From Pseudorhodoplanes sinuspersici (GTDB taxonomy: Bacteria > Pseudomonadota > Alphaproteobacteria > Rhizobiales > Xanthobacteraceae): DNA of 64,000 nt. Below the pieces are notes generated by a model that worked only from the letters and a program-made list of their open reading frames with translations, was not told the origin of the DNA and made no database searches. Positions within the stretch are counted from its first letter, which is position 1, and each line of letters opens with the position of its first letter. Location of the stretch: NCBI RefSeq assembly GCF_002119765.1, contig NZ_CP021112.1, positions 3,032,501 through 3,096,500 on the forward strand, read 5' to 3'. A program made the translations under genes and the position numbers. Positions 35,251 through 44,005 of the stretch are shown piece by piece.

Positions 35251-36294
35251 CTACATTTCGACACGGTCATTTTTTTTGTCGGCGCCCGCCATCACCACGT
35301 GTCGCGCCAAGGGAAATAATTGCCAGCCATAACGATCGGCGACATAGCCCCACAGCCCCTTTGGGGCCTTCAACATGACCGCAATAGCAACAAGTCCGAG
35401 CATCAGCAAATATAACGCGCCGAGATCGGACATGGTTTGCCGCAGAACGAAGAAGACGATCGTGCCGATGATCGGGCCTTCCAGTCGCCCTATGCCGCCA
35501 ATGACGGTGATAAAGATCACGAACGCGGTCCAGTCATTGATGCTGAAAGCGGTGTCGGGCGAAATGCGCAGTTTTTGCAGGAATATCAGTGCTCCGATCG
35601 CTGCGGTCGCGCCGGCGGTGATGATGTAAACGATCAGCTTGATACGTTTCACATCGATACCGTTCGAGAGTGCAGCCGTCTCATTGTCGCGGATCGCGGT
35701 GAGCGCGAGGCCATAGCGCGATCGCAGCAAGATCACGATGATGCCGAGGATTGCGGCGAGCAAGGCAAGCGATACCCAATAAATGAGGAATTCACGCAGC
35801 TGACGCGTTTCCGCCATCGACACCACGATCTGGGCCGGCAGGCTCGTGCCAGATCCGCCGCCTAAAGCAGAAACTTGCGAAGCAAACAGACGAAACACCT
35901 CGGCCACAACCCAGGTGCCGATTGCAAAATAATGTCCACGCAGGCGAAACATCAGCAGCGCCACCGGTATTGCAACAAGCGCCGACGCGACGCTCGCGAT
36001 CGGGATCGTCCAGAGCGGCGGAATGCCGGCAAGCATGGAGAGTCCGAAAAGGAGATAGGCGCCGAGGCCGACGTAAGCTTGCTGGCCGACTGATACGAGA
36101 CCGGCGTAGCCCGCGAGCAGATTCCACAGGCTTGCGAGCGCCATATACGCAAAGATTTCCGCGAGCAGACGCAGGTCGGCCCGATCGGCCCAGTAGGGGG
36201 CGGCGGCAAGCGTGACGAGAAGCACGGCAAGAACGCTCATGCCGATGCGGCTGAAACGCGTCGTGTGTTCGATGGTGAAGGTTTGCTCGCTCAT
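35251..36294 (-). CDS. Branched-chain-type ABC transporter permease (LivM)
   Basis: A 347-residue LivM-like permease with multiple hydrophobic segments, NLLAGYAGLVSVGQQAYVGL, RLRGHYFAIGTWVVAEVFRL and a cytoplasmic loop SRYGLALTAIRDNETAA, all typical. The ATG at 36294 overlaps the LivH stop (TGATG). The open frame continues further to 36444 inside livH and is rejected. It is the last gene of the operon 41278-35251. Confidence 0.92.
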   Translation of the reverse strand: MSEQTFTIEHTTRFSRIGMSVLAVLLVTLAAAPYWADRADLRLLAEIFAYMALASLWNLLAGYAGLVSVGQQAYVGLGAYLLFGLSMLAGIPPLWTIPIASVASALVAIPVALLMFRLRGHYFAIGTWVVAEVFRLFASQVSALGGGSGTSLPAQIVVSMAETRQLREFLIYWVSLALLAAILGIIVILLRSRYGLALTAIRDNETAALSNGIDVKRIKLIVYIITAGATAAIGALIFLQKLRISPDTAFSINDWTAFVIFITVIGGIGRLEGPIIGTIVFFVLRQTMSDLGALYLLMLGLVAIAVMLKAPKGLWGYVADRYGWQLFPLARHVVMAGADKKNDRVEM

Positions 36295-37157
36295 CACTGC
36301 ACCTTCGGGAACAGGCCTTGCGGCCGGACGGCGAGAATGAAGAGAAACACCAGATGACCGGCGAGCAGGTTCCAGCCAGGATCGAGTTGCGCGCCGATGG
36401 CTTGCGACACACCGAGAATGATACCGCCAGCCAGAGTGCCCCACATCGAACCGAGGCCGCCGATGATGACCGCCTCGAAGCCGAAGATAAGCCGCGCAGG
36501 CCCGATCGATGGATCGAAATTCGTGCGCACGGCGAGGAAGACGCCGGCTACCGCAACAATGGCAAGCGAGAGCGCCATCGCAAGACCGAAGACATGCCGG
36601 TTGTCCAGCCCCATCAATTGCGCAGTGGATTGGTCGTCCGATGTCGCGCGGAAGGCGCGGCCGATGGCGGTGCGATAGAACAGAATCTGCAAGGTGCCGA
36701 TAATGGCAATGGCGACAAGAAATTGGATCAGCGGAAGAATGCCGATCGAAATCCCTTGCGCAATCTGGATGCTCGCGATCTCGATCGGTCCGGCATTCAG
36801 CTTTCGGCTGTCGGCGGTGAAGAGTTCAAGCAACCCATTCTGGATGATGATTGACAACCCGAAGGTGACAAGAAGGGGCGGGAGGAGATCGTCTCCCAGC
36901 GTTGGATTGAGGATCGCACGCTGCAACACATAGCCGAATAACGCCATGACCGGAATGACAATGACAAGTGACAGCAGCGGATTGATCCCGAGCGCTTCGG
37001 TGACCAGAAGGGCCACATAGGCAGCCAAGACGATCAAATCGCCATGGGCGATATTGACGAGCCGCATGATGCCGAAAATGAGCGACAGTCCTGCCGCGAA
37101 CATTGCATAGAGTCCGCCGAGCAGTATGCCCTGTACAATGGTGTTTGCCCATTCCAC
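36294..37157 (-). CDS. Branched-chain-type ABC transporter permease (LivH)
   Basis: A 287-residue permease. It begins with VQGILLGGLYAMFAAGLSLI, then FGIMRLVNIAHGDLIVLAAY, and has ATSDDQSTAQLMGLDNRHVF near the coupling region and FEAVIIGGLGSMWGTLAGGI, all LivH marks. It pairs with LivM to form the membrane channel. It lies 3 bases after livF and overlaps livM by one base. Confidence 0.92.
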   Translation of the reverse strand: MEWANTIVQGILLGGLYAMFAAGLSLIFGIMRLVNIAHGDLIVLAAYVALLVTEALGINPLLSLVIVIPVMALFGYVLQRAILNPTLGDDLLPPLLVTFGLSIIIQNGLLELFTADSRKLNAGPIEIASIQIAQGISIGILPLIQFLVAIAIIGTLQILFYRTAIGRAFRATSDDQSTAQLMGLDNRHVFGLAMALSLAIVAVAGVFLAVRTNFDPSIGPARLIFGFEAVIIGGLGSMWGTLAGGIILGVSQAIGAQLDPGWNLLAGHLVFLFILAVRPQGLFPKVQ

Positions 37158-37160
37158 GTA

Positions 37161-37868
37161 TCAGACTCCAAAATATGCGGCGGTGACCTCATCGCGGCTC
37201 AATGAACCGGTCGGAGCGTTTAACGTGACGCGGCCTTCCTGCAAGCAATAGATGTGGTTCGCGGCCCTCATCGCCTGCATCACGTCCTGTTCCACGATGA
37301 CGACCGATAATCCGCCAGCAGCGATATCGGGAAGACGCGCATAAATGTCTCGGATAACAATCGGTGCAAGCCCAAGGCTGATTTCGTCGCAAAGAAGAAT
37401 TTGCGGATTGGACATCAATGCCCGGCCGATCGCGGCCATTTGCTGCTGTCCGCCAGAGAGCGAGGTTGCGGGGGCGCGCCGGCGTTCGCCAAGGATCGGG
37501 AAGAGATCGTAGATGCGCGATAAGGTCCAGTTTCCGGGACGCTTTGTCTGCCCGCCGATCATCAGATTTTCCTCGACCGACAATGAAGGAAACAGCTTGC
37601 GTCCTTCCGGCACGAGCGCAATGCCACGCGCTGCGACCTTGAAGGCAGGCTCGGATCCGATCGGCTGACCGTCGAACAGGACAGCGTCCTCGCGTGTCGG
37701 CATCAATCCCGCAATGGTCTTTAGCAACGTGCTTTTGCCGGCTCCATTGGCGCCGACAATGGACACGATGCTACCGCGCGCGATTGTCATCGAGACCGAG
37801 AAAAGCGCCTGGAAGTCCCCATAATGGGCATCGAGCCTACGCAGTTCGAGGATCGGCGCGTCAGACAT
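37161..37868 (-). CDS. Branched-chain-type ABC transporter ATPase (LivF)
   Basis: A 235-residue ATPase with Walker A GANGAGKST (39-47), the LivF-specific VPEGRKLFPSLSVEENLMIG, signature LSGGQQQM, Walker B ILLCDEISLGLAP and VEQDVMQAM. It forms a heterodimer with LivG, whose gene end overlaps its start by 8 bases. Confidence 0.92.
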   Translation of the reverse strand: MSDAPILELRRLDAHYGDFQALFSVSMTIARGSIVSIVGANGAGKSTLLKTIAGLMPTREDAVLFDGQPIGSEPAFKVAARGIALVPEGRKLFPSLSVEENLMIGGQTKRPGNWTLSRIYDLFPILGERRRAPATSLSGGQQQMAAIGRALMSNPQILLCDEISLGLAPIVIRDIYARLPDIAAGGLSVVIVEQDVMQAMRAANHIYCLQEGRVTLNAPTGSLSRDEVTAAYFGV

Positions 37869-38583
37869 CGACCGGAATCCCCATATAGATCTCCGCCACT
37901 TGCGGCGAGCGGATCACGCTTTGCGGATCGCCTTGGGCGATGAAGGCGCCGCCATGCAGCACGACAACGCGATCGACGACGGCTGTCAGCGCGTGAACCA
38001 CATGCTCGATCCAGACGATCGTCAGGCCGGACGTCCGGATATCACTGATCAGCGCCACCAGCGCGTGGCATTCCTGTTCCGTAAGCCCGCCTGCGACCTC
38101 ATCGAGCAGCAGAAGTTTCGGTTCGGTTGCAAGCGCACGCGCAAGTTCCAGTCGCTTGCGATCGAGCAGGGTGAGGGTGCCTGCCAGACGGTTGATTTTG
38201 CTGGCCAGACCGCAGCGCTCGATGATCTCGACGCTCGTCGCACAGACGTCACGTTCGCTTTTGTCTTGACCGAAGGCTGCGGCGACGACGAGATTTTCGA
38301 ACACCGTCATTCCGCCGAACGGCTGCGGTACCTGGAAGGCACGTGCGATGCCTTTGCGGCAGCGCTTGTCGGGCGGCAGATGCGTGATGTCCTCACCTTG
38401 AAAGATAACACGCCCGGAATCGGGTGAGATCGTGCCAGCGATGATGCCAAATAACGTGGTCTTGCCGGCACCATTCGGTCCCAGAATGCCGAGCGCCTCG
38501 CCGTCGCCCACGGCCAGATCGACGCCGTTTGCAATGACGATGGCGCCGAAGCGTTTGGAGATGGAGTCGAGGGTAAGGATCAT
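37861..38583 (-). CDS. Branched-chain-type ABC transporter ATPase (LivG)
   Basis: A 240-residue ATPase with Walker A GPNGAGKTT (35-43), CRKGIARAFQVPQPFGGMTV and Walker B LLLLDEVAGGLTEQE. The signature loop reads LTLLDRKRLELARAL rather than LSYGQ, a form seen in a LivG subgroup. The start at 38583 follows GGAG; the open frame beyond it runs through an intergenic repeat and is rejected. The unusual signature could lower ATPase activity or reflect a different substrate class. Confidence 0.9.
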   Translation of the reverse strand: MILTLDSISKRFGAIVIANGVDLAVGDGEALGILGPNGAGKTTLFGIIAGTISPDSGRVIFQGEDITHLPPDKRCRKGIARAFQVPQPFGGMTVFENLVVAAAFGQDKSERDVCATSVEIIERCGLASKINRLAGTLTLLDRKRLELARALATEPKLLLLDEVAGGLTEQECHALVALISDIRTSGLTIVWIEHVVHALTAVVDRVVVLHGGAFIAQGDPQSVIRSPQVAEIYMGIPVDV

Positions 38584-38589
38584 TTTTCT

Positions 38590-38700
38590 CCGCCATTCCG
38601 ACCGAGCAAAGCGAGGGCCGGAATCCATACTCCCGATTATGGTTATGGATTCCGGGTTCGCCCGCCGTCGCCTTCGGCTTGACGGGCGCCCCGGAAAGAC
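38590..38700. repeat. Intergenic palindromic repeat
   Basis: CCGGAATCCAT (38618-38628) and its exact complement (38645-38655) form the inner stem. The flanks ATTCCG and CCCCGGAA form a looser outer stem. It is a diverged relative of the element at 3708-3806, lying between livG and its receptor gene. Confidence 0.7.
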
Positions 38701-38705
38701 AATGA

Positions 38706-39992
38706 CTAGCCCAGCAGCTCCAGCTTCCCACCGACCGGAATTTCCGGCGCTGGTTTGTTGGTGGTGATGACAAGATTGAAGGCGTCGTTCTTGCGCTGCC
38801 ACTGGCCGGCGACGAGCGGTGTCTTGCTCACATTCTTCACCGGCTTGCCGTCCCAGTTCACTTTGCCGACGATCGATTGATAGTTGGTGGCGACAATGGA
38901 ATCGAGAATGGCTTTCGGCTCCAGTGTTTTGGAGCGCTTGAGCACGTCGACGGCTACTTCGAACAAGGCGTGTTGGAAGCCAATCGGTTGCGACCACGGC
39001 CGGCTGGTGGCCTTCATATAGGCGTCTGTCAATTCTTTCGTGCTCTGTCCGGTGAGGCCGGATTTGAACGGGTGGTTCGGCGTCCACCAGATTTCCGTGG
39101 TCAGGCCGTTGCCGCGCGCACCGAGCGAATTGATCACCGACGGGAACAGCAACGCCTTGCCGATGGTGACGATCTTTGGCTTGAAGTCCTGTTGCGCGGC
39201 CTGCGACCAGAATGTTGCGAAGTCCGGCGGGATCATATTGCCGGTAACGATCTCGGCGCCTTGCGCCTTGAAGGCGGCGATTTGCGACGAGAAGTCATTG
39301 TTCATCACCTGGTAGCGGCCGGGGTCGAATAGCTTGTATCCGGCCTTCGCCAATGCAGGCGGAAGACCCAGTTCCTTGTCACCCCAGGCATTGCCGTCGG
39401 CATCGTTCGGAAATAGTCCGCCGACCACTTTGTTCGTTGGCGCCGAATCCCACAGGGAGAGAAATGCGCCGATCACGTCTTCCAGCCCCCAGAAGAAATG
39501 ATAGGTCCATGTGAAACCTTTTTTCGGATCGCCTTTGCGACCGAAGAAGTAAGGCTGCCACGGACAGTTTGTCGTGATGCACGGCACTTCGTTGACTTCG
39601 GCCTGATCGGCCACTGGGTTGGTTGTGTCAGGTGCAGATGCGCCAAGCAGGATATCGACCTTGTCTCGCAGGATCAGTTCGGAGGCGACATCAGCAGCGC
39701 GCGTCGAGGTCGACTGGCTGTCACGCGAGATGATTTCGACCGGATAGGTCTTGCCGCCGCTTTGTATCCCCTTGCCAATGACGCCTTTGACCTGTTCGAT
39801 GATGAAGGTGTCGGCTTCGCCGAACCCGGCCAAAGGCCCCGTCCGCGGATTCACATGCCCGATTTTGATCACCCGGCTCTGCGCATTGACCGGAATGATG
39901 TTGAGAACCGCTGGCGCAGCAACTGCCCCGATACCGGCTTGAATCATATGACGGCGTGAGAGTCCGCTCTTTCTGCTTTCGTATTCTGACAT
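38706..39992 (-). CDS. Tat-exported LivJ-type substrate-binding protein
   Basis: A 428-residue receptor. The N-terminal SRRHMIQAGIGAVAAPAVL is a twin-arginine signal, unusual for this class but common in some rhizobial receptors. The mature part has VIKIGHVNPRTGPLAGFGEA, RDSQSTSTRAADVASELILR and a periplasmic-binding type 1 fold. AFKAQGAEIVTGNMIPPDFA resembles amide- or urea-type receptors. It begins with GGAGGGAG upstream. It serves the LivGFHM set downstream, and an acyl-CoA-dehydrogenase-like gene precedes it. Confidence 0.88.
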   Translation of the reverse strand: MSEYESRKSGLSRRHMIQAGIGAVAAPAVLNIIPVNAQSRVIKIGHVNPRTGPLAGFGEADTFIIEQVKGVIGKGIQSGGKTYPVEIISRDSQSTSTRAADVASELILRDKVDILLGASAPDTTNPVADQAEVNEVPCITTNCPWQPYFFGRKGDPKKGFTWTYHFFWGLEDVIGAFLSLWDSAPTNKVVGGLFPNDADGNAWGDKELGLPPALAKAGYKLFDPGRYQVMNNDFSSQIAAFKAQGAEIVTGNMIPPDFATFWSQAAQQDFKPKIVTIGKALLFPSVINSLGARGNGLTTEIWWTPNHPFKSGLTGQSTKELTDAYMKATSRPWSQPIGFQHALFEVAVDVLKRSKTLEPKAILDSIVATNYQSIVGKVNWDGKPVKNVSKTPLVAGQWQRKNDAFNLVITTNKPAPEIPVGGKLELLG

Positions 39993-40096
39993 GCTCCCTC
40001 CTGTTTATTTGTATGATGCAGGCGTCTTGACATGCGCCCTTTCGTAAAATGGACCGGTGCTGGATGAGACCGCGCACACCGAATTGCTCGACGTCA

Positions 40097-41278
40097 TCAG
40101 GCCAACGGATCAGCCGGCAGACCCAACCGAAACTTGCCGTGATTTTCATAAGCCGTGTCACTCATGACCTGATGGATGCCGGCCGTGTTTAGATCGCGCA
40201 ACAGACGTCCTATCACGTTAGGATGATGGAGGCCTGTATTTCCGGCGAAATGATAAGCCATGGTGGCAACGGAGATGGCGGCGTCTGTTGCATAAACGCA
40301 GATGGCCCGCACATCCGCGATGTCTGCACCATCGGGTAAGTGGCCGGCATTCACCTTCTCATAAAGCGCCTCATAGCGTTCGTGCATCAGCGCGCGCGCC
40401 GAGCGCAGTTTGAGGTCTGCCTCGGCGATGAACCGATGAACCACCTGGCGCTCATCGAGTTTGGAGGCGCGGAACGTGCCTCTGGTGGTCGTGGCGATGG
40501 TGATCAGTTCGTCAAGTGCGCGCCGTGCGCCGCCGATGGCGACGCTGCCATGCTCCTTCGCCACATAGGCGAATGGCGGAAGCAGGTAGGAAGCGCCGCC
40601 ACGCACCGGCGCTGGCTTCAGGAGATCCCACACGAAGCCCTGATCTTCCGGCAGAAAATAATTCTCGACCGAGCAATCGCAGGAGCCGGTGCCGCGCAGA
40701 CCCGTGACGCCACCCCAGTTGTCGTAGAGTGTCACATCTTTTGCGGGGATTGCGGAGAACATCACAGGCGGCTGGCCGGGCTCGGCATCTTCGATAACCG
40801 TGCCGCCAACCACCCATTCGGCATGGCGGATGCCACTGTTGAATCGCCACCTGCCGCTGAGGCGATAGCCGTTGCCCTCGCGCTTCGCGCGTCCGGCAGG
40901 AAAGAATGAGATCGATGCAGTGGGAATCGATCCGTTCTGGAAAACCTTGGCGAGGGCGCTTGGCGTGAGGAAAGTGCCCAGAGATGCGATGGCGGTTGCG
41001 CCGACCATCGTACACCAGCCACTGGTCAGATCGTTGTAGGCGAGATTCTCAAGCACCAGCATTTCGGTGACTGGATCGGCTTCGGCGCCGCCCATCTCGG
41101 CACACAGCTTGAGCCGGAACATGCCGGCATCGCGCAATGCCGAGACGGCTTCAGGTGCGAGCGTGCCAAGTTCTTCACTCTTTGGTCCTGATGCCTTGAG
41201 TGTATCGGCAATCGACGCAACGCCATCGAGCAGCATCTTGCGTTTGGACGCACGATCCTGAGGGAAATTCTTGATCAC
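40097..41278 (-). CDS. Acyl-CoA dehydrogenase-like flavoenzyme (HsaA/HpaH-type)
   Basis: A 393-residue flavoprotein. The N-terminal helical domain (LRDAGMFRLKLCAEMGGAEA, VLENLAYNDLTSGWCTMVGA) and central beta domain (LSGRWRFNSGIRHAEWVVGG, GLRGTGSCDCSVENYFLPED) follow the pattern of flavin-dependent monooxygenases of the acyl-CoA dehydrogenase fold. The catalytic Glu of true acyl-CoA dehydrogenases is not evident. It may hydroxylate or desulfurise an aromatic or heterocyclic compound imported by the adjacent transporter. It is first in the operon with the receptor and LivGFHM. Confidence 0.78.
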   Translation of the reverse strand: MIKNFPQDRASKRKMLLDGVASIADTLKASGPKSEELGTLAPEAVSALRDAGMFRLKLCAEMGGAEADPVTEMLVLENLAYNDLTSGWCTMVGATAIASLGTFLTPSALAKVFQNGSIPTASISFFPAGRAKREGNGYRLSGRWRFNSGIRHAEWVVGGTVIEDAEPGQPPVMFSAIPAKDVTLYDNWGGVTGLRGTGSCDCSVENYFLPEDQGFVWDLLKPAPVRGGASYLLPPFAYVAKEHGSVAIGGARRALDELITIATTTRGTFRASKLDERQVVHRFIAEADLKLRSARALMHERYEALYEKVNAGHLPDGADIADVRAICVYATDAAISVATMAYHFAGNTGLHHPNVIGRLLRDLNTAGIHQVMSDTAYENHGKFRLGLPADPLA

Positions 41279-41343
41279 GTAGTCCTCCCTCCGCCTTTTT
41301 TTGTTTGTGAAACGTGTCTGGCGGTATCGATGAACGTTATCCG

Positions 41344-41365
41344 AAAGTGAACGTCAGTCAACTTT
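41344..41365. promoter_or_regulatory. Candidate TetR operator
   Basis: AAAGT and ACTTT end an imperfect 22-bp inverted repeat with further matching AC/GT pairs, in the 232-base AT-rich divergent gap between the flavoenzyme operon and the TetR gene. The AT-rich gap (41279-41510) holds no other gene. Confidence 0.4.
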
Positions 41366-41510
41366 GATTATAGGGTTGATATCGCACGCAAAATTGCACC
41401 TAGATTCACGATTGAACGGGGTCGGCAAGAATCTATATTGCCCTTTAGAATCGGTGGTTTATGATATTTGTGATGATGAATCGGCTCTAATAATTGAACA
41501 GTATTCATAA

Positions 41511-42158
41511 ATGAATATAAGATCTGCCGACACTCGTGAACAGGAAACGCGAAGCGATCGCCGCAAGCGGCGCAATCGCGAGGCGCTGTTGGCGGCTGGT
41601 CATCAGGTGATGGCTGGCAAAGGCATCGATGCGGCGACGATGGCCGAAATCGCCGAACTTGCCGATGTGGGGGCGGGCACGGTCTACAATTACTTTGCGT
41701 CCAAGGACCATCTGGCGATGTGCGTGATGGAGCGGGTGATGGACCTGATGGCGCAACGCATCGAAGCTGTGACCAATACGTTCGATGATCCTGGACAGGT
41801 CTATGCCTTCGGCGTCCGCAATGTGATGAAAGCCGCGACCACCGATCATCGCTGGCGGTGGCTTCTGCGTCGCTCGGAAGTCATCGCCGATGCGATGTAT
41901 CGGGTGATGGGGCCGTATGCGATCCGCGATATCCGCAATGCGGTGAACGCCGGTCGCTATCGCACCGAAGACCCCGACCTGGCGTGGCGCATGGCCACGC
42001 ATGCCATCGTTGGGTTCAGCCTTGCGGTTTGCGATCGCAAAATTGATATCGATCAGATGAACGATGCCGTGGTCAATTTGCTCGGTATGGTTGGCGTTTC
42101 GCCGGAAGAGGCGTGGGAAATTGCGTTGCGTCCTTGTCCGGAATTGCCGAGCGAGTGA
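41511..42158 (+). CDS. TetR family transcriptional regulator
   Basis: A 215-residue repressor. The N-terminal HTH is at about 20-65: NREALLAAGHQVMAGKGIDA, EIAELADVGAGTVYNYFASK. The C-terminal ligand domain is all-helical. It is divergent from the flavoenzyme-LivGFHM operon and convergent with the CocE gene. I infer it controls the flavoenzyme-transporter operon via the repeat at 41344. Confidence 0.9.
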   Translation: MNIRSADTREQETRSDRRKRRNREALLAAGHQVMAGKGIDAATMAEIAELADVGAGTVYNYFASKDHLAMCVMERVMDLMAQRIEAVTNTFDDPGQVYAFGVRNVMKAATTDHRWRWLLRRSEVIADAMYRVMGPYAIRDIRNAVNAGRYRTEDPDLAWRMATHAIVGFSLAVCDRKIDIDQMNDAVVNLLGMVGVSPEEAWEIALRPCPELPSE

Positions 42159-42187
42159 AACGCCTAGAAGAGCAAGAGCAGTATCAC

Positions 42188-44005
42188 TCAATCATCGCGG
42201 CCCGTTGCTTGAGGAATGATCGGAAGGAGCAAGTGAGAAGGATGCTGCTCGTCGTGATAAATCTTGTGCAAGGTCGTTTGGCTGGAACAAATATGATAAG
42301 GAAAATATTCGATATTTGTGGCGCCGCCGACACCTGTCGGGACATCCAATGATGTGATGTCGACGCAGATGCGGTGACCCGTCTTGAACATGTTGGCCGC
42401 CGCCATCAGCTCTATCGAGTATTCCATGACTTCGCCGGGAATAGCCGGCTTTTTCGCAGCACGCGTAAGCTTGTGCCAAGGCTTCCACGGCTTTGAACGT
42501 TTGGGATCGATTTCGCGCATCGATGCCTTCAGCCAGCCACGCGTGATTTCGCGCTCGGGGAGCTCGGCTGGAACGTAGCGTTCGCTGTCGCGTGCTGTAC
42601 GCACCGATACGTCGGGGCCGAGATCGCTCAGCACAATGATCCAGTTGGTATCGTCCTGGTCGATCGACGCGAAAAGATTTAGGACCATAGGGCCAGCGAT
42701 CAGCGTGTCCTGCGGCAAAGGCTCGCTGACGTAGCGCAGGCGCTGCACGTCGTTGGTTTGCGTGATCGGCATCTGCACGAAGGCGTCAGGCGCAAGGCGT
42801 CCGTCATTGCTGGATGGCAGAAATGGCTCGGGGCGAAGACGGCCCCAGCTCGAAAGATAAAGTTTGGTCCATTGCGTTTCCGGCAGCGGCCAGTCTTCGC
42901 CATAGCGCCATTCGTTTGCGCCCATCGTCCAGTACTTCACCGGCGGCTCGTTCATGATGCCGGTGTCGATGCCTTTCAACCAGTGATCGTGCCAGCGCAA
43001 GATTTCCCGATGCAGCGAATGGAAGGGCCGTTCGAGATGCGAGGGACCGCCGAAGGCGAGCTTCTTGGGTGATTTGATATTGCGAAACCAGTTCTGCGCA
43101 CCGTTCAGATGCGTCTTGTAACCATAGGCATACCAGCCAGAGCCGGTGTAAGCGGGAATCTTGATCTTGTCGAAGTCAGATTCGGCGCGTTCGACGATCT
43201 CTTCTCTGTCGTAAGGATGGATCAGAAAATCAAAAATCGCCGGGAGGTGCTGACCCTTCTGTGTCAGAATGTTGTAGACATGCGGATAGATCTTGAAATC
43301 GGGATTGCGCATCGCCTCTTGCCACAACGCTTCACGCTCTGGCGGCAATGCTCCCGGCTGGCCCTTGTTCTGGTGCGCCACAAGATTGATCGATAGCAGA
43401 TAGCGGAAAAGGTGCAGTACGCCGCCGGGATATTCCTCACGGAAGCTGCCGAGCGTGCCGTATGCACCGCGCGGGTCGAACGGAAAAATGGCCTTCAGCG
43501 ACGGCGGTTGCTGCTTGGCGGCATTGAACTGCTCCGCGCCGAATCCGGAGATGCCGATCATGCCGACATTGCCATCGCACCAGGGCTGTTTCGCGATCCA
43601 CTCGATAAGGTCGTAGCTATCGAATTCGCGGGAGCCGCCGCCTTCGGACTTTCCGATGGAGCGCGGCGCACCGATGACATGAATATAGCCGCGTGAGGTC
43701 AGAAACCGCGTGTCGCCAGCCTCCAGCCATCCGGTCCAGAGCGCAGACCAGGACGGCTGCGGTGTCAGCGCATCGGCAATATCCGGCCCTTGCAGGTCCT
43801 TGTTGTAGATGGCGAAAGCCAGCAGGGCAGGGAGCTTCTTCGTCGTATCTGGCCGGTAGATATCGATCGAGAGATGCACACCGTCGCGCATGGGAACGAG
43901 AACGTCACGCTCCTCAATGAAGCCGTCATATTCCGGCGCGCGATCGTATTGCGTCGGAAGCTCGTCGCCGGTGGCGGTCAGGAATGGGTTGGGCACCTTA
44001 CTCAT
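42188..44005 (-). CDS. CocE/NonD family hydrolase
   Basis: A 605-residue alpha/beta hydrolase. VPMRDGVHLSIDIYRPD is the family start, the nucleophile Ser153 lies in GISGFG, and a C-terminal jelly-roll-like domain contains LFASIDQDDTNWIIVLSDLG. Family members cleave esters or amides such as cocaine and X-Pro peptides. It lacks a signal peptide and is predicted cytoplasmic. Its start overlaps the HyuB stop by 4 bases, so it belongs to the hyuA-hyuB operon and may act on the product or precursor of the hydantoinase step. Confidence 0.88.
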   Translation of the reverse strand: MSKVPNPFLTATGDELPTQYDRAPEYDGFIEERDVLVPMRDGVHLSIDIYRPDTTKKLPALLAFAIYNKDLQGPDIADALTPQPSWSALWTGWLEAGDTRFLTSRGYIHVIGAPRSIGKSEGGGSREFDSYDLIEWIAKQPWCDGNVGMIGISGFGAEQFNAAKQQPPSLKAIFPFDPRGAYGTLGSFREEYPGGVLHLFRYLLSINLVAHQNKGQPGALPPEREALWQEAMRNPDFKIYPHVYNILTQKGQHLPAIFDFLIHPYDREEIVERAESDFDKIKIPAYTGSGWYAYGYKTHLNGAQNWFRNIKSPKKLAFGGPSHLERPFHSLHREILRWHDHWLKGIDTGIMNEPPVKYWTMGANEWRYGEDWPLPETQWTKLYLSSWGRLRPEPFLPSSNDGRLAPDAFVQMPITQTNDVQRLRYVSEPLPQDTLIAGPMVLNLFASIDQDDTNWIIVLSDLGPDVSVRTARDSERYVPAELPEREITRGWLKASMREIDPKRSKPWKPWHKLTRAAKKPAIPGEVMEYSIELMAAANMFKTGHRICVDITSLDVPTGVGGATNIEYFPYHICSSQTTLHKIYHDEQHPSHLLLPIIPQATGRDD

